DNA of 8,514 nucleotides from Myxococcales bacterium (GCA_021784995.1 JAJYHA010000316.1:1-8514); one strand, 5' to 3'; numbered from the stretch's first letter, positions 1 through 7,041 are shown. Numbers and translations are program-made. The notes: generated from the sequence alone by a model not told the origin.

Positions 1-121
1 CGGCGGCGCCCCGGCTTCCCCGGTCGCCCCGGGGCGCGCCCGGGCCCCCGGCCGTGGCCGGTGCCGGTCCGGAGGGTCGAGGTCGCCGGTCGCTTCGTCG
101 GGGGGGTGCGCACGCCCCCTT

Positions 122-577
122 CTACAGCGCCTCGAGGACGCTCGCGACGTGCCCGTCCACCTTCACCTTGGAGAAGACCCGCTCGACCCGTCCGTCGGCC
201 CCGACCAGCACCGTCGTCCGGAGCGTCCCCTCGACCTTCTTTCCGTACATCGTCTTCTCCCCCCAGGCGCCCCAGGCCTTCTGGACCGACAGGTCGGCGT
301 CGGAGAGGAGCGGGAAGGGGAGGCCGTGCTTCTCCCGGAACCGGCGCTGGGCGGCCGGCGCGTCCCGAGAGACGCCCAGGACGGCCACCTTCCTCCTCTC
401 GAACGCGGCGACCTCGTCACGGAAGTCGCAGGCTTCCCGCGTTCAACCGGGGGTCATCGCCTTCGGGTAGAAGAAGACCACCACCCGCTTCCCGCGGAGC
501 GCCGAGAGCGCGACCGGCCTCCCGTCCTGATCCGGGAGGGTGAAGTCGGGTGCCAGGTCTCCGGGTTCGAGCGCCAT
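122..577 (-). CDS. bcp: Selenocysteine-containing thiol peroxidase, Bcp/PrxQ peroxiredoxin
   Basis: Read through one in-frame UGA (443-445), this is a complete 151-residue peroxiredoxin of the Bcp/PrxQ class, which reduces hydrogen peroxide and organic hydroperoxides using thioredoxin-type reductants in the cytosol. Visible family marks are [11 protein letters not shown] (residues 9-19), the active-site block [10 protein letters not shown] (35-44), the UGA as residue 45, a conserved Cys at 50, VLGVSRD (66-72), LLSD (90-93), WGEK (105-108) and Arg120. The active site fits PxxxTxxC with Sec (U) for Cys. From memory of the E. coli protein, its peroxidatic Cys45 and resolving Cys50 fall at the same two positions. 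The ATG at 577 is chosen because a GAGGAG ribosome site lies 5 nt upstream and the protein then begins like other Bcp proteins. It ends in TAG. Residues after the UGA stay conserved to the end, which argues against decay. The gene is divergent from rpsB. That it is a bcp homologue is near certain; selenocysteine insertion is inferred from codon position plus RNA fold. Confidence 0.87.
400..445 (-). promoter_or_regulatory. Candidate bacterial SECIS element overlapping the bcp UGA codon
   Basis: Reading the minus strand, the UGA and the next five bases (445-438, UGAACGCG) pair with 407-400 (CGCGUUCG): eight pairs, the last a G-U. The upper stem 429-422 (GCGACUUC) pairs with 415-408 (GAGGUCGC): eight pairs with one G-U. 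It is closed by a six-base loop CGUGAC (421-416). The two stems abut on the 3' side and are separated by an eight-base bulge (437-430) on the 5' side. The loop starts 21 nt after the UGA and has G as its second base. This agrees with the known bacterial SECIS pattern of a hairpin just downstream of UGA, with a loop G near its start, bound by SelB. The fold was found by eye; no free energy was calculated. Confidence 0.75.
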
Positions 578-582
578 CGGGT

Positions 583-588
583 CTCCTC
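583..588 (-). promoter_or_regulatory. Ribosome-binding site of bcp
   Basis: GAGGAG on the minus strand, five bases before the ATG at 577. It fixes the start of the peroxiredoxin and rules out the longer in-frame opening at 712, whose extra 45 residues are Pro/Gly/Arg-rich and unlike any peroxiredoxin. Confidence 0.7.
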
Positions 589-666
589 GGCCCCCCGGGC
601 TGCCGGCGGGGCGGACGCGTTCAACCTGCCCGCGTCGCCGCGGCAGGGAAACGCCCCTCGCGGGCG

Positions 667-705
667 CTCCGGGGCCGGACGGCGCCGTCGACGGGCGCCC
701 CGGAG
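667..705. repeat. Inverted repeat in the bcp-rpsB divergent spacer
   Basis: CTCCGGGGC (667-675) is perfectly complementary to GCCCCGGAG (697-705). The 21 bases between them hold two further self-complementary blocks, GACGGCGCCGTC (678-689) and CGTCGACG (686-693). It lies upstream of the candidate rpsB promoter and in the presumed upstream region or 5' leader of bcp. It could be an operator, a leader hairpin or simply a GC-rich structure. No T tract follows on either strand, so it is not a classical intrinsic terminator. Confidence 0.4.
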
Positions 706-734
706 GTACCAAAATCTCGAGGGCTGCCGGCCCC

Positions 735-763
735 TTGCCTCTCGGAGGGGGGCGTGTTAGATC
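735..763 (+). promoter_or_regulatory. Candidate sigma-70-type promoter for rpsB-tsf
   Basis: TTGCCT (735-740) resembles a -35 box. After a 17-base spacer comes TAGATC (758-763), preceded by TGT (755-757), giving an extended -10 (TGnTA). It lies in one of the few less GC-rich stretches of the spacer, about 170 bp before the rpsB start. The spacing is ideal but the -10 matches the consensus only partly. It would leave a leader of roughly 160 nt. Confidence 0.45.
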
Positions 764-795
764 GCCATCCCCCTCGATCCTCGCGACCGGCGGGG

Positions 796-816
796 GGGCG
801 CCCGACGCGGGCGCTC
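796..816 (+). other. Stable hairpin in the rpsB 5' leader
   Basis: Bases 796-804 pair with 808-816 (nine pairs, one G-U) around an ACG triloop; the core is GCGCCCG/CGGGCGC. It would sit near the 5' end of the rpsB transcript if the promoter at 735-763 is right. In E. coli, S2 represses its own rpsB-tsf mRNA through the leader, so this is a reasonable place for such control. I see no conserved S2-binding motif, and the rest of the leader (817-918) shows nothing else clear. Confidence 0.4.
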
Positions 817-918
817 GCCGTCAACTACTCACACGCCTCCGGCAGCGCGCTCCGGTGCCACTGGTCGGTTCCAGGGCTCTTCGCGCGCATCCGCACCGGG
901 GCGTGGTGGACACCAACC

Positions 919-925
919 GGAGAAG
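919..925 (+). promoter_or_regulatory. Ribosome-binding site of rpsB
   Basis: GGAGAAG five bases before the ATG at 931. It decides the start of S2 in favour of the form with a long N-terminal extension. The next in-frame ATG, at 1033, is preceded only by Pro/Ala-coding sequence with no purine-rich site. Confidence 0.65.
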
Positions 926-930
926 ACCCC

Positions 931-1968
<1,038 letters not shown>

Positions 1969-1995
1969 GCGACCGGCGGGCGACAGCGTCGCCTG

Positions 1996-2026
1996 GCGGG
2001 GGCGGGCCCGACCGGTCCGCCCCCGC
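1996..2026 (+). terminator. Intercistronic hairpin between rpsB and tsf (possible attenuator)
   Basis: GCGGGGGCGG (1996-2005) pairs perfectly with CCGCCCCCGC (2017-2026), ten bases each, around an 11-base loop that contains the palindrome ACCGGT. No U tract follows, so full intrinsic termination is doubtful. Partial termination or mRNA processing between rpsB and tsf would adjust the ratio of S2 to EF-Ts. Confidence 0.4.
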
Positions 2027-2076
2027 GCCGTTCCCGGCGCACCCATCACGTTCCAGAGACACGAGGGAGACGACAC

Positions 2077-2736
2077 GTGGCCGACGTCAGCGCGAGCATG
2101 GTGAAGGAGCTCCGGGAGAAGACCGGGGCGGGGATGATGGACTGCAAGAAGGTCCTGGCCGAGGCGGGCGGGGACATGGCCCGCGCCGAGGAGCTGCTCC
2201 GCAAGAAGGGGCTGGCCGCCGCGGCGAAGAAGTCGAGCCGAGCCGCCACCGAGGGGGCGGTCGCCTCCTACATCCACATGGGCGGCAAGATCGGCGTCCT
2301 CATCGAGGTCAACTGCGAGACCGACTTCGTCGCCCGCACCGAGGGGTTCCAGGCGCTGGTGAAGGACCTCTCCCTCCACGTGGCCGCGGCGGCGCCGCTC
2401 TACGTCCGGCGCGAGGAGGTGCCGGCCGAGGTGATCGCCAAGGAGCTGGAGATCGCCAGGGCCCAGGCGCGGGAGCAGAAGAAGCCGGAGCCGATCGTGG
2501 AGAAGATCGCCACCGGCAAGGTGGAGAAGTACTACGCCGAGACCTGCCTCCTCGAGCAGCCCTTCGTGAAGGACGACAAGAAGAAGATCCAGGACGTCCT
2601 GAACGAGGCGGTCGCCCGGATCGGCGAGAACCTCCAGGTCCGGCGCTTCGTCCGCTACGTCCTGGGCGAGGGGCTCGAGAAGAAGAAGGAGGACTACGCC
2701 GCCGAGGTGGCCAAGGCGGCGGGCCTCCAGGCCTGA
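2077..2736 (+). CDS. tsf: Elongation factor Ts
   Basis: A 219-residue EF-Ts, the cytosolic nucleotide-exchange factor that releases GDP from EF-Tu. The N-terminal UBA-like domain is seen as [19 protein letters not shown] (9-27) followed by EELLRKKG (38-45). The EF-Tu-contacting signature TDFVAR stands at 82-87 within [16 protein letters not shown] (76-91), and the core continues through [16 protein letters not shown] (151-166). The C-terminal part has [27 protein letters not shown] (174-200). The length is typical of the short EF-Ts class, with one compact core rather than the duplicated core of the E. coli protein. The start is a GTG, chosen because AGGGAGA (2064-2070) is six bases upstream; the next in-frame ATG (2098) would cut into the first helix. 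It ends in TGA, one of only two genes here to do so. pyrH and frr, often downstream of tsf, are absent. Confidence 0.96.
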   Translation: MADVSASMVKELREKTGAGMMDCKKVLAEAGGDMARAEELLRKKGLAAAAKKSSRAATEGAVASYIHMGGKIGVLIEVNCETDFVARTEGFQALVKDLSLHVAAAAPLYVRREEVPAEVIAKELEIARAQAREQKKPEPIVEKIATGKVEKYYAETCLLEQPFVKDDKKKIQDVLNEAVARIGENLQVRRFVRYVLGEGLEKKKEDYAAEVAKAAGLQA

Positions 2737-2762
2737 CGCTCCCCCGGCCCCCCGGTAGGACC

Positions 2763-2796
2763 GCGCCCCGGCGCCGCGCCTCGCGGACCGGGGCGC
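2763..2796. terminator. Hairpin between the convergent tsf and CAP lipoprotein genes
   Basis: GCGCCCCGG (2763-2771) is perfectly complementary to CCGGGGCGC (2788-2796), with a 16-base GC-rich loop. It lies between the tsf stop and the end of the gene coming from the other side, the right place for a shared bidirectional terminator. Neither strand shows a T run after the stem, so it may only pause polymerase or protect mRNA ends. Confidence 0.4.
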
Positions 2797-2824
2797 CGTC
2801 GCGTCCGGGGTCGCGCGGCGCGCG

Positions 2825-4462
2825 CTACCGGCGCTGCCCGACCAGCACCACGACGTAGATCCCGTGGCGCCCGAGCACCGGGTGCATGCCCTGGGCGACC
2901 CCCACCCCGAGCACCGTGCCGCCCCCGATGACGCTCGGCTCCTCGGCGAAGTCCATCGGGTCGGAGCGCGCCCCGGAGATGACGTTCACCGCCCGGAACC
3001 CGTGGCGCAGGGCGGCGTCGAGCGCGTCCGAGACCGCCTTCGGCGGCGCGCCGTGGGCCGCGGCCATCGCGGTGGCGTAGCCCTCGGCGAGCTCGTCGAG
3101 CGCCGGATCGTCCGCCAGCGGCGCCGCCCGCGCGGCGCGGCGCTTGGCCGCCACCGCGGCGCGGAGCTGCCCCCGAACCTTCTCGACGTCGATGGGCGGG
3201 AGCTCCTTGATCAGGAGCTCGGTGACGATCACCCCGGGCGTGCCGTCGGCGAGGGTCACCGGCACGACCCCCGCGCCGAAGGTGTTCACCTCCGGGCTCA
3301 TGAGGTTGGCCCGGTGACCGGGGCTGGAGAGGAAGCGCTCGCTCACCGCCTCGACGTTGCGCCCCTCGGCCGGGTTCTGGAGGACGACGGTCGAGGCGAT
3401 CCCGACCGCGAGGAGCCGCTCCCCCACCTTGACCGCGCTGCGCGCCGCGCCCGCCTTGGCCTCGTCGCGGAGCGCCTCCGACACCGAGCCGGCCACGGCC
3501 GCGAGCTGCTCGTCCCAGGCGAGCGGGGGGAGCCCGACCGCGGCGCGCTCGGCGTTCGCCACCGCCGCCAGCCGCCGCGCCTGCCCGGCGGGATCGGCCG
3601 GCCAGACGTCGGGATCGACGACCGGGACGCTCGCCGGCAGGTCGGTGGCGCAGGCGATGGGGAAGGACTCTAGGACCGCGGGCCGGCCGTCGACCTCCCC
3701 CCGGATCTCGACCTGGATCCGGCCCGGGCGCGGGCCGCAGGTCACCTCGGCCCGGAAGGCGGCGCCCGGCAGGACCGGCGGCTCGGAGAGGTGGCCCATC
3801 ACGTCGGAGACGTAGACCGCCGGGTTCTTCACGTCGCCGAGGAAGGTGCCGGCGATCACCGCCGTCTCGCCGAGCGCGAGCCGCCGCGGGACCGGCTGGA
3901 GGTCGACCGGGAGGTCGGCGAGGACCAGGACGAGCTTCGTCACGCCGTGGCGCACCCGCTGGGTCGCGACGCCGAAGCGGGGCTGCTGCACCCGGGCGGC
4001 GAAGCGGCCGATCGTCTCCCCCACCCGGTCGGCGATCAGCTTGCCGTCCTCGGTCTCCAGGTCGGTGATGACCGGCGGCGCGACCTGGGTGGGGAGGCCG
4101 GAGGCCGCGGCGGCGAAGGCCACCACCCCGGGGCGGGGCGGCGGACCCGCCGCGTCCCACGCGAGGAGGGCCTCGGCGATCTGGCAGAGCCGCCCGTCGG
4201 GGAGCGCCGGGGCGCGGTGGTTCTCGGCGCCGAGCTGGACCATCTCGTCGGCGAGGATCGACATCGGCTCGCCGGCCGGGCAGGTCCGAGCCGGATCGGC
4301 CCCGAAGCGCGCCGCCGGCGGGCGGCCCGGCGCGAACCGGCCGTCGGCGATGGTGCCGGGCGTCCGCCGGTTGACGTTCAGGTCGATGCCGGCGCAGCCG
4401 GCGAGGGCCACCGCCGCCGCGGCGGCGAGGGCGCGGCGGGAGGGGCGCGCGGGGAGGGCCAT
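2825..4462 (-). CDS. CAP/SCP-domain lipoprotein, possibly with three CAP-like repeats
   Basis: A 545-residue predicted lipoprotein. The N-terminus has basic residues (6-10), an Ala/Val/Leu-rich segment (11-20) and a lipobox LAGC with lipidated Cys23, so it should be anchored in the cell envelope. Residues about 293-417 form a recognisable CAP (cysteine-rich secretory/PR-1) domain: AVANAERAAVGLPPLAWDEQL (300-320), then SPGHRANLMSPEVNTFGAGVV (380-400) and a beta-strand end VIVTELLIKE. Segments 72-182 (AENHRAPALPDGRLCQIAEAL onward) and 449-543 (DDPALDELAEGYATAMAAAHG to IYVVVLVG) have the same helix-then-strand layout and are probably diverged copies. Residues about 180-275 look like an all-beta insert. 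CAP proteins bind or act on varied envelope ligands; the role here is unknown. The start is supported by AAGGAG eight bases upstream. It lies 58 bp after exbD2 on the same strand, so it may be co-transcribed with the Ton genes. It ends in TAG. Confidence 0.8.
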   Translation of the reverse strand: MALPARPSRRALAAAAAVALAGCAGIDLNVNRRTPGTIADGRFAPGRPPAARFGADPARTCPAGEPMSILADEMVQLGAENHRAPALPDGRLCQIAEALLAWDAAGPPPRPGVVAFAAAASGLPTQVAPPVITDLETEDGKLIADRVGETIGRFAARVQQPRFGVATQRVRHGVTKLVLVLADLPVDLQPVPRRLALGETAVIAGTFLGDVKNPAVYVSDVMGHLSEPPVLPGAAFRAEVTCGPRPGRIQVEIRGEVDGRPAVLESFPIACATDLPASVPVVDPDVWPADPAGQARRLAAVANAERAAVGLPPLAWDEQLAAVAGSVSEALRDEAKAGAARSAVKVGERLLAVGIASTVVLQNPAEGRNVEAVSERFLSSPGHRANLMSPEVNTFGAGVVPVTLADGTPGVIVTELLIKELPPIDVEKVRGQLRAAVAAKRRAARAAPLADDPALDELAEGYATAMAAAHGAPPKAVSDALDAALRHGFRAVNVISGARSDPMDFAEEPSVIGGGTVLGVGVAQGMHPVLGRHGIYVVVLVGQRR

Positions 4463-4480
4463 GTCCGGTACTCCTTCGCT

Positions 4481-4495
4481 CCGTCCGGTGGACGG
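4481..4495 (-). other. Small hairpin upstream of the CAP lipoprotein gene
   Basis: CCGTCC (4481-4486) pairs with GGACGG (4490-4495) across a three-base loop. On the transcript it lies between the exbD2 stop and the AAGGAG site of the lipoprotein gene. It could be a weak intercistronic element, or chance in such GC-rich DNA. Confidence 0.25.
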
Positions 4496-4520
4496 TGGGT
4501 GCGGGGGCGAGGGGAGCCTA

Positions 4521-4994
4521 CTACGGCCGGGCGGGGGCGGGGGCGCCCGCCGGGGGGGCCGCGGTCATCGCCTCGGTGGTCATGGTCAGGATCTGGGCGC
4601 CGGCCTGGCGGGCCCCGTCCATCGCGAAGACGAGGCGCGGGTAGAGCGCCTTGTCCTCGGCGGAGAAGAAGACCAGCCGGTCGTTCGAGGCGCGGGCCGC
4701 GAGCACGCGGCGGAGCTTCTCCACGTAGGCGTCGTCGGCGACCTTGTCGCTGTTGATGGAGAGCGCCCCGTCGCCGTCGATGCTCACCACCAGCTGGGCG
4801 CCGGGCGGCGGGGGCTGGTCCTCGGTCTGCTCGGCGTCGGGGACCCGGACGTGGAGCGCCTTCTCCAGGAGCGGGGTCACGACCATGAAGATGATCAGGA
4901 GGACCAGCACCACGTCGACGAGCGGCGTGACGTTGATGTCCGCGTTGGGGCGGTTCGCGTGCTGGACCGCGAAGGTGCGGGACCGCTTGTGCAT
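4521..4994 (-). CDS. exbD: ExbD/TolR-family biopolymer transport protein (second copy)
   Basis: A 157-residue ExbD-type protein: a short cytoplasmic N-terminus, one membrane helix and a periplasmic domain, working with ExbB to turn the proton gradient into TonB movement. The signature ADINVTPLVDVVLVLLIIFMVVTP covers residues 18-41, with the proton-path Asp at 27. The periplasmic part (45-145) has a strand-helix pattern, VVSIDGDGALSINSDKV and LVFFSAEDKALYPRLVFAMD, and the protein ends in an Ala/Pro-rich tail. The ATG at 4994 shares its A with the TGA of the preceding exbD (TGATG). A GTG at 4997 is also possible, but AGGAAGG (5001-5007) is six bases from the ATG and only three from the GTG. Its membrane segment is almost identical at DNA level to that of its neighbour, while the periplasmic parts differ. 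It ends in TAG. Confidence 0.9.
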   Translation of the reverse strand: MHKRSRTFAVQHANRPNADINVTPLVDVVLVLLIIFMVVTPLLEKALHVRVPDAEQTEDQPPPPGAQLVVSIDGDGALSINSDKVADDAYVEKLRRVLAARASNDRLVFFSAEDKALYPRLVFAMDGARQAGAQILTMTTEAMTAAPPAGAPAPARP

Positions 4995-5419
4995 CACGTG
5001 CCTTCCTGGGTCTTGATCTGGTCGACGGCGAGGCGCAGCCCGCGGGCGCCGGCCTTGCGCGCGATGGCCATCACCTTCCGGACCTGGCCGACGGTCACCT
5101 TCGCGTCCCCCTTGAGGAGGAAGGGACGGTAGGGGGAGGCGATGATCTCGTCGCGGAGGCGAGCCTCGAGCCGGTCGCCGGCCAGGGCGTCCTTCTCGAC
5201 GAAGACCTGGTCGTCGGCGGTGATCGACAGGATGAGGGGATCGCCGCCGCGGGTGTCCTTGTCGACCGCCTTCGAGCGGGGGAGCACCACCGGCTTGCCC
5301 CGCTGCAGCATCGGGGTGACGACCATGAAGATGATCAGGAGCACCAGCACCACGTCGACGAGCGGCGTGACGTTGATCTCGCTCTTGATGCCGCCCTTCC
5401 CGCCGGTGGTCATGGCCAT
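4994..5419 (-). CDS. exbD: ExbD/TolR-family biopolymer transport protein (first copy)
   Basis: A 141-residue ExbD-type protein and the first of the tandem pair. SEINVTPLVDVVLVLLIIFMVVTP (13-36) carries the single membrane helix with the conserved Asp at 22, needed for proton use in the family. The periplasmic domain (about 40-140) includes LILSITADDQVFVEKDAL (62-79), FLLKGDAKVTVGQVRKVMAIARKAGA (99-124) and LRLAVDQIK (127-135), a typical ExbD ending. The ATG at 5419 is preferred, with GAGG about nine bases upstream; a second ATG at 5413 would trim only two residues. It starts 28 bp after exbB and its TGA overlaps the next start, so translation of the two exbD genes is probably coupled. Two different ExbD proteins could form a heterodimer within an ExbB pentamer. 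Confidence 0.92.
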   Translation of the reverse strand: MAMTTGGKGGIKSEINVTPLVDVVLVLLIIFMVVTPMLQRGKPVVLPRSKAVDKDTRGGDPLILSITADDQVFVEKDALAGDRLEARLRDEIIASPYRPFLLKGDAKVTVGQVRKVMAIARKAGARGLRLAVDQIKTQEGT

Positions 5420-5447
5420 GGCGTCGGTCCTCGGCCCGGGGAGCGGT

Positions 5448-6140
5448 CTAGCGAGCCCGGACGGCGTTCGGGTCGAGCCGGCGCGCGACCTCGTCGAGCA
5501 GCTCGTTCGACGACTCGGTCATGTCGACCATCCGCCCGTCGACCCAGCCCTGCATGGAGTTGAAGGCCATCACCGCCGGGATCGCGACGAGGAGGCCGAA
5601 GGCGGTCGTCACCAGCGCCTCGGCGATGCCGGCCGAGACGGTGCCGAGCCCGCCGGAGCCGGTGGCGGCCATCTGCTGGAAGGCGTTGATGATCCCCATC
5701 ACCGTGCCGAGGAGGCCGACGAACGGGGCGGTCGAGCCGACGGTGGCGAGGAGGTTGAGCCCCCGCTTCAGGTTCTGCTGCTCGCGCTGCGCCTGCCGCT
5801 CCAGCGCGCGGGCGACCGACTCGATGGTGAGGTCGGCGGTGGCCCCCGCGGTCCGGGTCATGGTGAAGGAGGCCAGCCCCGAGCCGAGGGTGCGGCCGAG
5901 GTGGCCCGCCGTCTTCGCCTCGGCCGGCGCGGCCGCGGCGGCGTCGAGGCCGCCCTGCTCGAGCCTGCCGGCCAGCGCCCGGGCGTAGCGCTTCGAGTCC
6001 CGGTTCGACTTCACGTAGGAGACGATCCGCTCCGCCATCACGGTCACGGAGGCGGCGGACATGAGGGCCAGCACGTAGACGATGCCACGCGCGAACATCC
6101 CCATGTGGTTCCAGAGCTCGGACAGAGTGAACTGCTGCAT
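5448..6140 (-). CDS. exbB: ExbB/TolQ-family proton channel protein
   Basis: A 230-residue MotA/TolQ/ExbB-family inner-membrane protein, the ring-forming part of the ExbB-ExbD motor that energises TonB. Three membrane segments are visible: about 16-38 (ARGIVYVLALMSAASVTVMAE), 131-155 and 172-194. The second carries LATVGSTAPFVGLLGTVMGII (131-151) with Thr146. The third carries GIAEALVTTAFGLLVAIPAV (171-190) with Glu174 and Thr179. These line up with the Thr/Glu/Thr residues of the proton path in E. coli ExbB. Between the first and second segments is the expected large cytoplasmic domain, with a long helix ARALERQAQREQQNLKRGLN (110-129). AGAAGG lies six bases before the ATG. It follows tonB by 67 bp and precedes exbD by 28 bp. 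It could serve as TolQ, but no tolA, tolB or pal is nearby. It ends in TAG. Confidence 0.93.
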   Translation of the reverse strand: MQQFTLSELWNHMGMFARGIVYVLALMSAASVTVMAERIVSYVKSNRDSKRYARALAGRLEQGGLDAAAAAPAEAKTAGHLGRTLGSGLASFTMTRTAGATADLTIESVARALERQAQREQQNLKRGLNLLATVGSTAPFVGLLGTVMGIINAFQQMAATGSGGLGTVSAGIAEALVTTAFGLLVAIPAVMAFNSMQGWVDGRMVDMTESSNELLDEVARRLDPNAVRAR

Positions 6141-6181
6141 GGCGATCCTTCTGGTTGGGCGCCCGGGGGGCGCGTCGGTGA

Positions 6182-6205
6182 CGGCGGGGCGGCGGCGCCC
6201 CGCCG
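6182..6205 (-). terminator. Hairpin directly after the tonB stop codon
   Basis: CGGCGGGGC (6182-6190) pairs perfectly with GCCCCGCCG (6197-6205), with a six-base loop. On the transcript the stem starts two bases after the TAG of tonB and ends about 40 bases before the exbB start. There is no U run. It may give partial termination or block 3' decay, setting the level of tonB against exbB-exbD. Confidence 0.4.
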
Positions 6206-6207
6206 GG

Positions 6208-6924
6208 CTAGTCGGGGAGCCTCAGGTTGATCTTGAACGTCTTGTAGACCTCGACCGGCCGGCCGGCCATCGTCGCCGGCGTGAACCGCGAGCGCTCGAG
6301 CGCCTCGATCACCGCGCGGTCCATGAAGGGGAGGCTCTTCACCACCTGGCAGTCGAAGACCCGGCCGTCGACCGCGATGACGCAGCGGACGATCATCGTC
6401 CCCTGGATCTCCCGCTCGAGCGCCTTGTCGGTGTACTGCGGGACCGGGCCGGCGATCTTCACCGGCTGGCTCATCGTCCGCTCGTCGAACTCCATGCGCG
6501 GGGCCGGGACGTCGACCGCGTCGACCACCCCGCCCTTGATCCCGCCGGCGACCCCGCCGACCTCCCCGCCCTCGACCCCCTCGCCGGTGACCGGGGTGTC
6601 GTTCGTCGGCTCCTTCTCCGGGGGCTTCTCGTCGGGGATCACCGTGGGGGCGACGATCGCCTGCTGGAGGACCGTCTTCGGCTCGGTGGTCTTCACCACC
6701 TTCGGCCGGACCGTCTTCGGCGCGGGCGGGGGGGGCGGCGGCGGGGGCGGCGGCGGCGCCTTCACGAAGGTGACGGCGACGTCCTCGACGTTCTTCTGCG
6801 GCGGGTGCGCCGACATCCAGAGGGCGAAGGCGGCCGCGCCGAAGTAGAGCGACAGCCCGATCACCGCGCCCGAGCCGAAGCGCCGCTTCGGGAGGCTCTC
6901 ACGCTTCAGGACCGAGTCGAACAT
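6208..6924 (-). CDS. tonB: TonB energy-transducing protein
   Basis: A 238-residue TonB, which spans the periplasm and passes energy from ExbB-ExbD to outer-membrane receptors. The order of parts is classic: a short basic cytoplasmic end (KRRFG, 13-17), one membrane anchor (about 18-38, GAVIGLSLYFGAAAFALWM, with no charged residue), a run of 11 prolines (57-67), and a Lys/Pro-rich spacer (69-105). A Gly/Val-rich stretch (113-137) follows, then a C-terminal TonB domain (about 152-236) with EIQGTMIVRCVIAVDGRVFDCQVVKSLPFMDRAVIEAL and a final YKTFKINLRL strand. Cys181 and Cys192 could form a disulfide. The Gly/Val-rich linker is common in myxobacterial and acidobacterial TonB proteins. The start is the only good ATG ahead of the anchor and has a modest AAGAAG site upstream. 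It lies 117 bp after the receptor gene on the same strand. It ends in TAG. Confidence 0.93.
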   Translation of the reverse strand: MFDSVLKRESLPKRRFGSGAVIGLSLYFGAAAFALWMSAHPPQKNVEDVAVTFVKAPPPPPPPPPPPAPKTVRPKVVKTTEPKTVLQQAIVAPTVIPDEKPPEKEPTNDTPVTGEGVEGGEVGGVAGGIKGGVVDAVDVPAPRMEFDERTMSQPVKIAGPVPQYTDKALEREIQGTMIVRCVIAVDGRVFDCQVVKSLPFMDRAVIEALERSRFTPATMAGRPVEVYKTFKINLRLPD

Positions 6925-6980
6925 TGCGACGTCTTCTTGGCGAACCGGCCGGTGGAAGTCAAACGAATGGGGCCCCGGGC

Positions 6981-7003
6981 GACGGCGCCGGCCGGCGGCC
7001 GTC
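6981..7003 (-). other. Hairpin between the receptor gene and tonB
   Basis: GACGGC (6981-6986) pairs with GCCGTC (6998-7003), and the bases between are themselves self-complementary (GCCGGCCGGC). It lies in the 117-bp gap between the receptor stop and the tonB start. On the transcript it is followed only by a weak T-containing stretch (ATTCGTTTGACTT). It could lower read-through from receptor to tonB. No clear separate tonB promoter is visible in the gap. Confidence 0.3.
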
Positions 7004-7041
7004 GATCGGGACCCCTGGGTATCTCGCCGCCGGGTCGCCCG

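Noticed and set aside
48..61. CCGGCC/GGCCGG hairpin beyond the bcp stop as a terminator
   Set aside because: The loop is only two bases, no T tract follows on the minus strand, and such short palindromes are common in this composition.
122..577. Reading the peroxiredoxin as two genes or a pseudogene split at 443-445
   Set aside because: The break is one UGA at the catalytic codon, the downstream part has no ribosome site of its own, conservation is unbroken on both sides, and a SECIS-like fold follows.
550..930. An upstream extension of rpsB to an in-frame ATG at 550
   Set aside because: It would overlap the promoter candidate and the bcp start; the added residues are low-complexity, and a good ribosome site precedes 931.
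2694..4160. A 488-codon minus-strand frame inside the CAP lipoprotein region
   Set aside because: It overlaps the well-supported lipoprotein gene in a different frame and gives an Arg/Gly/Pro-rich product.
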